Positions 56,870-64,000 of a stretch of DNA of 64,000 nucleotides are shown one piece after another. The position numbers and the translations under genes were made by a program. Position 1 is the stretch's first letter. Each line of letters starts with the position of its first letter. This stretch comes from Oreohelix idahoensis (lineage: Eukaryota; Mollusca; Gastropoda; Stylommatophora; Oreohelicidae). The DNA is taken from NCBI GenBank assembly GCA_024509875.1, contig JAMPIV010006383.1, positions 289,001 to 353,000 on the forward strand, written 5' to 3'. The notes below the pieces were generated by a model. The model had not been told where the DNA came from. It saw nothing but the letters and a program-made list of their open reading frames with translations, and ran no database searches.

Positions 56870-56986
56870 TCATTATTATCCACATCATCACCATTACCAT
56901 CGTCATTATCGTCATCATCATCCTCATCGTCATCTTCTTCGTCATCATCACCACCACCATGTTCAAAGTCAACTTAATCTTTGTTG

Positions 56987-57065
<79 letters not shown>

Positions 57066-57066
57066 A
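56870..57066. repeat. (CAT)n microsatellite
   Basis: Imperfect, then from about 56986 pure ATC/CAT repeat. Ile-, His- and Met-repeat frames are artefacts. Confidence 0.97.
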
Positions 57067-57394
57067 AAGTGATACTTTAAAAGAACGAATTCCTATTAAA
57101 TTGTGCGACCTTCTTGTATATTAAAAAGTGCTTTCAATTGTGATGTACATAAAAGCCGCAAACCCTCCCCCTCCACCCCCAATTAAAATAAATAAATAAA
57201 CAAATAGATGATCCGGGCTCTTTTCCCTGTGTGTATTAATGAGATCTGCAGGGACCGTGTCAACACCACTGGTTATTATCACAATTGCCCACATCATCAT
57301 TATTGCATTTGTTGTAAGCTAATTTAAGCAGTTTTAGTGTTCATTATCATTTTCATAACCACCCTTATCACTTCTGCCAACTTGTCAGGTTAGT
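57067..57394. other. Spacer, no gene recognised
   Basis: No coding pattern between the CAT repeat and the satellite. Confidence 0.4.
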
Positions 57395-57709
57395 TTATTT
57401 GATATAACCGTTGACAGACTAGTAACCAACGATAGCTTCATGGTATTTGATATAACCGTTGACAGACTAGTAACCAACGATAGCTTCATGGTATTTGATA
57501 TAACCTTTGACAGACTAGTAACCAACGATAGCTTCATGGTATTTGATATAACCGTTGACAGACTAGTAACCAACGATAGCTTCATGGTATTTGATATAAC
57601 CTTTGACAGACTAGTAACCAACGATAGCTTCATGGTATTTGATATAACCTTTGACAGACTAGTAACCAAAGATAGCTTCATGGTATTTGATATAACCTTT
57701 GACAGACTA
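57395..57709. repeat. 48-bp satellite, array 1
   Basis: About 6.6 units of 48 bp; in plus-strand translation each unit reads VFDITFDRLVTNDSFM. Several units have GTTGAC for TTTGAC. It is cut on the right by a SINE. Confidence 0.97.
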
Positions 57710-57982
57710 AGGGAGCCGCGGTAGCATAGTGGTTAGTGCACTGGCTTCCTAGCGCAGTGGTCTATGGTTCGATCCCCAGATGAGGCGGAAAATTTTTAGG
57801 CCACAAAACGGCTCCTGGGTCGACCCAGCCCCAAATGGGTACCAGAGCTACTCTGGGAAGGTTAAGGCGGCCGGCGTGATGCCGACCACATCACCCCTCG
57901 TGTGCCGACGGTCAAGATAATATGGGCCTATCACCATATTCCCAATATGCCTCAATGGGCGTGTAACGGGTTCCTTTACCTT
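57710..57982 (+). mobile_element. tRNA-derived SINE inserted in the satellite
   Basis: A-box-like TAGCATAGTGGTTAGTGC and B-box-like TGGTTCGATCCC. It begins GGGAGCCGCG like the SINE at 28413. It is flanked by TTTGACAGACTA at 57698-57709 and 57983-57994, a 12-bp target-site duplication recognisable because it breaks the 48-bp register. It has no poly(A) tail; it ends CCTTTACC plus T. Confidence 0.85.
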
Positions 57983-59453
57983 TTTGACAGACTAGTAACC
58001 AACGATAGCTTCATGGTATTTGATATAACCTTTGACAGACTAGTAACCAACGATAGCTTCATGGTATTTGATATAACCTTTGACAGACTAGTAACCAACG
58101 ATAGCTTCATGGTATTTGATATAACCTTTGACAGACTAGTAACCAACGATAGCTTCATGGTATTTGATATAACCTTTGACAGACTAGTAACCAACGATAG
58201 CTTCATGGTATTTGATATAACCTTTGACAGACTAGTAACCAACGATAGCTTCATGGTATTTGATATAACCTTTGACAGACTAGTAACCAACGATAGCTTC
58301 ATGGTATTTGATATAACCTTTGACAGACTAGTAACCAACGATAGCTTCATGGTATTTGATATAACCTTTGACAGAATAGTAACCAACGATAGCTTCATGG
58401 TATTTGATATAACCTTTGACAGACTAGTAACCAACGATAGCTTCATGGTATTTGATATAACCTTTGACAGACTAGTAACCAACGATAGCTTCGTGGTATT
58501 TGATATAACCTTTGACAGACTAATAACCAACGATACCTTCATGGTATTTGATATAACCTTTGACAGACTAGTAACCAACGATAGCTTCATGGTATTTGAT
58601 ATAACCTTTGACAGACTAGTAACCAACGATAGTTTTATGGTATTTGATAAAACCTTTGCCAGACCAGTAACTAACGATAGCTTCATCTATTTGATATAAC
58701 CTTTGACAGATTAGTAACCAATGATAGCTTCATGGTATTTGATATAACCTTTGACAGACTAGTAACCAACGATAGCTTCATGGTATTTGATATAACCTTT
58801 GACAGACTAGTAACCAACGATAGCTTCATGGTATTTGATATAACCTTTGACAGACTAGTAACCAACGATAGCTTCATGATATTTGAGATAACCTTTGACA
58901 GACTAGTAACCAACGACAGCTTCATGGTATTTGATATTAATTTTGACAGACTAGTAACCAACGATAGCTTCATGGTATTTGATATTACTTTTGACAGACT
59001 AGTAACCAACGATAGCTTCATGGTATTTGATATAACCTTTGACAGACAAGTAACCAACGATAGCTTCATGGTATTTGATATTACTTTTGACAGACTAGTC
59101 ACCAACTATAGCTTCATGATATTTGATATAACATTTGACAGACTAGTAACCAACGATAGCTTCAAGGTATTTGATATTACCTTTGACAGACTAGTAACCA
59201 GCGATAGCTTCATGGTATTTGGTATTACTTTTGACAGACTAGTAACCAACGATAGCTTCATGGTATTTGATATAACCTTTGACAGACTAGTAACCAAAGA
59301 TAGCTGCATAGTATTTGATATAACCTTTGACAGACTAGTAACCAACGACAGCTTCATGGTATTTGATATAACCTTTGACAGACTAGTAACCAACGATAGC
59401 TTCATGGTATTTGATATAGCCTTTGACAGACTGGTAACCAACGATAATAAAAT
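57983..59453. repeat. 48-bp satellite, array 2
   Basis: About 30.6 units. Units up to about 58620 are nearly identical; from about 58870 to 59440 they carry an ordered series of variants (GATATTAATTTT, GATATTACTTTT, GACAGACAAG, CCAGCGATAG, CCAAAGATAGCTGC). One unit near 58687 lacks a base and breaks the frame. Because 48 is divisible by three, long frames run on both strands; no sign of real coding. Confidence 0.97.
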
Positions 59454-59918
59454 AAATTATTTAAGCACCAAACACGGCGCATAAGGCAGAAACCAGTGCT
59501 CTCCAGGTTGTTCGTTGTGACGCCACTCCTCTTAGCTCTTGCACATTATTTAGGCCCAACGTTCTTCCTTCTCTTATTATTGTTCTTCTGAGTGTTTCTT
59601 TTGGTCTTCCTTTTTTCCTCTTACCCTCAGGAACCCAAGTGAGCGCCTGTAGTGGTATTCTGTTGTTTTGCATTCGTAGGACATGACCGATATATGACCA
59701 TCGTCTTTTCCTTATATAGTTGGAGACATATTTCTGCCTAGAGTCTTCTCTTATTTGTCGATTAGTCTTGAATTCTTTCCAACTGATGTTCATGAGTTTT
59801 CTAAGACATTTGTTCTCGAATGTATTCAGCTTGTTCTCCAATGATTTTGTTATTTTCCAACTCTCACAGCCGTATGTTAACACTGATATAACATTTGAAT
59901 TAAACCGACGAAGCTTCA
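59454..59918 (-). mobile_element. 5'-truncated LINE inserted in the satellite
   Basis: The minus-strand frame gives RRFNSNVISVLTYGCESWKI, RRWSYIGHVLRMQ, WVPEGKRKKGRPKETLRR and TTWRALVSALCAVFGA, an RTE-like C-terminal tail. It is flanked by CAACGATA on both sides, a probable 8-bp duplication. It happens to stay in frame with the satellite translation, producing a 252-residue fusion frame (60219-59461) that is not a real gene. Confidence 0.85.
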
Positions 59919-60238
59919 ACGATAGCTTCATGATATTTGATATAACCTTTGACAGACTAGTAACCAACGATAGCTTCATGGTATTTGATATAACCGTTGA
60001 CAGACTAGTAACCAACGATAGCTTCATGATATTTGATATAACCTTTGACAGACTAGTAACCAACGACAGCTTTATGGTATTTGATATTAATTTTGACAGA
60101 CTAGTAACCAACGATAGCTTCATGGTATTTGATATTACTTTTGACAGACTAGTAACCAACGATAGCTTCATGGTATTTGATATAACCTTTGACAGACAAG
60201 TAACCAACGATAGCTTCATGGTATTTGATATTACTTTT
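59919..60238. repeat. 48-bp satellite, array 3
   Basis: About 6.7 units. The variant order matches 58870-59090 of array 2. Confidence 0.95.
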
Positions 60239-62599
60239 TGTCGTAATTTTTATCTGAGAGAGTTCTGATGGATATTGGTCCTTTAGAGTGTAGAATGATA
60301 GTGATGGCTCTATGAGAATAAGGATTTAGGAAAGTGAGGTAGTAGACTCACAAGGGCTGGGGAAGAGTAAGGACAGTCTCTTATTACGACAATATTTGTG
60401 TCTCAAAAACTATTCCTACCACTCTTCTGAACAAACAGTTGTTTGTCAGTTCCAGTCGCTCATGCGCACACACCGATTTGGTGATTCTGACGCGCAACGT
60501 ACATGAATACACACTACGATAACAAAATATGAGAAATGTTTGGGTTTTGGGCCAGCCGACACCAATGCTAATAAAGTTTTTAATACTTTTATTATCATAA
60601 AATCAAGTTACAAGTAAGTATCAATGTACAGTCAGAAATCATGGGTTACAAAACACAAAATAACAGGGGGGGGAAAGGGTTTCTGAGGAAAAGTATCCAA
60701 TGCACCTTTTCCCGCTTGTATTTACTAACAGAAAAAGACCCGGTCCCAAAGACGAGAAGGGGGGGGGGGGGGGATGATGATCAGAGATAGGCAATTTAAC
60801 CCAATGGTAAATTTATTACTCTGAGTCAAGGGGGTTACAGTAATAGGGGGTAAAGGAAAAGCTAGGGGTCATCAAATGTTTTCCTTTAATCAACCAATTT
60901 TCCCGGGAGGGGGGAATGCTCACAGTTAAATAATCCCGCTAGGAGAAATCCCGTACAATTAATACAGTACACCTTAATACTAGGTTGAACTAATTATAAG
61001 GGTAAAAAGATTAAATCTCCTTTTTCATAAAAAAAAACACGCTTGGCTGCCCAGCACACAGTCACACACACACAGACTTACCAAATGGTGAATTCTGGCA
61101 CTTCATAGGAAATACATAAAAAAACAGCACTTAACCTTGGCTTAGGTAAAAAGTATTTTCTTCCGTGTACAGCCCCAGATTAGCGGGTTGTTGAAGTTAA
61201 CAAAGTGTCCCGAAATCGCTGGACGTTGAAGTTTAACGGTACTGTTTGTTTATTAGATAAAGTTCCTAAAGAATGGCACAGGCACTTGGCTAGATGTGAG
61301 GAATGGTGTGGTGTCTAAGATTGGCACAGCTGGTGGAGATAACTTTCTTTTACAGTAATGTCACAAACTAAAAAAAAAACCCTGAGGTAAGTTCTTCAGG
61401 GGGTTGGTAAAATCCAATGATTATGCTTGACAGACAGTGTCAGGGACATCTATGTTCTTCTTCATGAATAGAGCAGTGAGTAAAATATTTCTACTGTTGA
61501 CTGTTCTTCTTCCAGTTTGATAATTATAAAAAACGACTTTATGAATTGGGATTTTAAAATAGTCTTTGGGTTTGCTTTGTTTCTGTATCCTTCAGATAGC
61601 TGAACCCCAACAGGATCGCCACAAAGATTAAATTTCAAATATGTTCATAAGTCACTGGAGTAATCGAACTGAGTCGGCAAGACTCTAGATATATATTATT
61701 GCTGCGAAATGGCTGCTTAAATGATGTTTCATTGCTGCTTAATTGCTGCTTAAATGATGTTTCATTGCTGCTTAATTGCTGCTTAAATGATGTTTCATTG
61801 CTGCTTAATTGCTGCTTAATTGCTGGGATGCGAGGTTCAAAAGATCATTCTGGATGCAATAGAAAAAACATGAAATACAATAAAATCATATTAAAATCTA
61901 ACGCGCGATACATTTACAGTTTAACTATTTTCTGCACTCGCATCTTCAATTAATAAAGCAAGAGAGGAAAAAAAACTCCCCGTGAGGTTAATAGTTGAAA
62001 GCACATCTATTTATACAGAACTAAACTGTATTAAAGTTATAATTCCCTTAAGCGGCTATTGTATTAGGAAATAAACTTATAGATGTAACATTTAGTTGGC
62101 ACTAGAACTTTGAAGATGGGCTTATTTAATAAAGTTAAATTTACACCACAATCCAGTGAACTAAATATGAAATAACTAGACCACTGATCACTCGAAGCTA
62201 ATGTATAAATTACCGTCTGCACAGAGAAAGAATTTCACTCCAATAGCCAACAATTTAGATGAAATCTAGCAGGAATTTTTAACTATTTGCTAGTGAATCT
62301 TAGAATTCTGTCAGAACGAATGATACGTTGCCCTTTTCAGATTCTGTATTTATCTATTAGAAAGGCAAGATAAATGGTACATGTGAAAATTTCGCGCCTC
62401 TTCAGTTCCCAGGGAAGTCGAAGTTATTTAGCCGCCATGCTAACCACGATGGCGCGACTGGCTTCCGATCTACGTTCGTTTCAGGCTGCTCGCACGAGCA
62501 TGTGAAATTCCGGCGAGACTAGCCTCGTTCGCGGTGAGTTTCCTGATTCCTCAGATCGTATCCGCTACGCTGAGCGTTCCGTCTTTCGGGCAAGTCTGC
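60239..62599. other. 2.36-kb insertion splitting the satellite
   Basis: Unrelated sequence between arrays 3 and 4, with G-runs near 60667 and 60763, AATAAA-type signals near 60570 on both strands, GTAAGT-like donors (near 61079 minus, near 62538 plus) and a G/C-rich right end (62400-62599). About 14 bases of satellite are missing at the junction and no target duplication is seen. No recognisable protein. It could be a nonautonomous element or a captured genomic segment. Confidence 0.5.
61712..61825. repeat. 33-bp tandem repeat
   Basis: Three full units and a partial one, each starting GCTGCTTAAATGATGTTTCA. The multiple-of-three length makes an open frame (CLNDVSLLL repeats) without other coding evidence. 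Confidence 0.9.
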
Positions 62600-62931
62600 C
62601 GGCCAACGATAGCGTCATGATATTTGATATAACCTTTGACAGACTAGTAACCAACGATAGCTTCATGGTATTTGATATTACCTTTGACAGACTAGTAACC
62701 AGCGATAGCTTCATGGTATTTGGTATTACTTTTGACAGACTAGTAACCAACGATAGCTTCATGGTATTTGATATAACCTTTGACAGACTAGTAACCAAAG
62801 ATAGCTGCATAGTATTTGATATAACCTTTGACAGACTAGTAACCAACGATAGCTTCATGGTATTTGATATTACCTTTGACAGACTAGTAACCAACGACAG
62901 CTTCATGGTATTTGATATTACCTTTGGGGGT
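62600..62931. repeat. 48-bp satellite, array 4
   Basis: About 6.9 units whose variant order matches 59115-59390 of array 2 (including CCAGCGATAG, GGTATTACTTTT and CCAAAGATAGCTGCATAG). Confidence 0.95.
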
Positions 62932-63105
62932 AGGAGTGGCTAAGAGGTATGGCGTCCGCCTCGAATTCTGGCGGTACCGGACATTTATTTTGAACCAGTG
63001 GTCCTAATAATGTCATACTCCCCCCTGGTCTCATTGGTAGTGAGATCGGATGCCTAGCCTTCTGGGATAAGGAAAAAAAATAGGAGGTCCCGTGTGCAGG
63101 TTTGT
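62932..63105 (+). mobile_element. SINE-like repeat, degenerate
   Basis: GGGGGTAGGAGTGGCTAAGAGG resembles an A-box region; a possible B box (TTTTGAACCAG) is weak. It starts exactly where the satellite stops. Boundaries on the right uncertain. Confidence 0.4.
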
Positions 63106-64000
63106 CACAGATAGTTAGAATTGTCTGCCCTTGTCTGAAGTTAACCTGTCTTATATTTTCCTATTTCATGTAACCGCCCACTTATTCTGTCATTTTTTAT
63201 TTTAACAGCTCTTATTTTCTCGCCGATTCTGTCAATCTTTCTATAGTCCAGTTTAGACACACCTCTTTGCACGTGCAAAGCGGCTGGATGTCTAACGATC
63301 TTTTCATGTTGGCATTCAGGGAAGTTAAAAGGGCCCTGGTATCTCTGATGTGTGGGGGAAAACAAGGAACTCTTTGCTCCTCTAAGTTTCTCAGCGGCAT
63401 TTCTTGCCGAAGAAGTCTCTATGTAGCGAGCGGCTAGTTTCTGTGACCCCGGTCGCTCGGAGAACTCTTGTTCTTTCATGTCCAGCCGCCTTCGATCCTT
63501 CATCCTGAACAGGGACGAGCATCGAACGGGAGATCGTAAAGACTCTTACGACTGTCTTACGTTTCATCCGCACACGTGCAGGAAAGCGTTCGTCGAGCCC
63601 CGGCATTCTGTCTAACTATTTAAGTTCATGTCTCTATCATTCACCACCAGTTGTCAATTCGTGGATTTTGTCGTCTAATGACGTTGTGGAGTTGAAAGCT
63701 CACAATAGTTAGAGAGTGTAAATCGGAATTCCTCGTTTTGCTCTGGTCCCAGGTACTGTGTTTTTTTTCTTGGATCGGGCACTACGCAACCATCCAGAAT
63801 TATTAGTGGCATGTAAATTCATGTACCCTAAGTCTACGAGCACTGCATTCTTCAGTTAATAGCCACTAGCCAGACCATAGTGGATAATTTACTCACGGCA
63901 TATTACAAAGCACTAGCGCCTTTGGCTGATGCCATTGCCTTCCATTTTTTGAGCAACCTTGACCTACCCACTTACACCCCGTCATAGTGGAGATTTTTAC
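63106..64000. other. Unassigned sequence at window end
   Basis: Moderately G/C-rich. The 120-residue minus-strand frame at 63141-63503 is charged but matches no family I recognise. It may be part of another mobile element continuing past the window. Confidence 0.35.

Noticed and set aside
57710..57790. A tRNA gene inside the satellite
   Set aside because: tRNA-like head of a SINE with target-site duplication; same head family as at 28413.
59461..60219. A 252-residue gene on the minus strand
   Set aside because: Chance in-frame fusion of satellite translation with a truncated LINE tail.
57395..62931. CRISPR-like array
   Set aside because: Contiguous 48-bp tandem units without variable spacers, in a eukaryotic context.
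63141..63503. Host protein of 120 residues
   Set aside because: Charged sequence without recognisable motifs; support too weak to call.

Overview
This window looks like repeat-dense genomic DNA from an invertebrate animal. Nothing in it looks bacterial: there are spliced-gene-like blocks, RTE-type LINEs, tRNA-derived SINEs, long LTR retrotransposons, long (TA)n, (TC)n, (CAT)n and (TATG)n microsatellites, minisatellites and a satellite. The repeat mix suggests a lophotrochozoan, perhaps a mollusc; that is inference and I can recognise no host protein gene to test it. Nearly every substantial reading frame belongs to a transposable element.

Layout. 1-900: pogo/Tigger-like terminal repeat, then (TA)n. 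899-4052: RTE-like LINE (endonuclease plus reverse transcriptase) with one frameshift and one nonsense codon. 5083-14346: LTR element A (minus strand; 2.3 kb LTRs; TSD AGCAT). 14347-15229: spacer with a SINE relic and a perfect 31-bp inverted repeat. 15230-24520: LTR element B (plus strand; 1.15 kb LTRs). 24640-28700: old LINE fragments, two SINEs and a decayed tandem repeat. 30690-32195: copy 1 of a duplicated noncoding block with conserved splice-like sites. 33786-39921: LTR element D (minus; 597-bp LTRs; TSD GTTAT; Gag and protease only). 40452-50030: minisatellite split by LTR element C (40833-49869; plus; 2.4 kb LTRs; TSD TTGTG). 52198-56085: copy 2 of the duplicated block, split by a LINE with a second LINE nested in it and by microsatellites. 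57395-62931: about 51 units of a 48-bp satellite, broken by a SINE, a LINE and a 2.36-kb insertion. 62932-64000: SINE-like repeat and unrecognised sequence.

The most interesting system is the LTR set. A, B and C all carry integrase sequence upstream of reverse transcriptase and RNase H. This is the copia-like order that, within Ty3/gypsy, is known from the Gmr1-like clade. B has a complete integrase (HHCC, D-D-35-E, GPY/F). A and C, from one other family, keep the integrase N-terminal finger (last Cys lost) and the C-terminal GPY/F module, but where the DDE core should be they share about 150 residues in which I find no DDE triad. C also lost the whole protease in an in-frame deletion. Yet by eye the LTR pairs of A and C differ by only a handful of bases. 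So these are very young insertions of an integrase-core-less family that must have been integrated in trans, or by something unrecognised. D is a Gag-protease-only relative of B. The four LTR elements cover about 34 kb, a little over half the window.

Many frame breaks in these young elements fall in homopolymer runs, so some may be assembly indels rather than true mutations.
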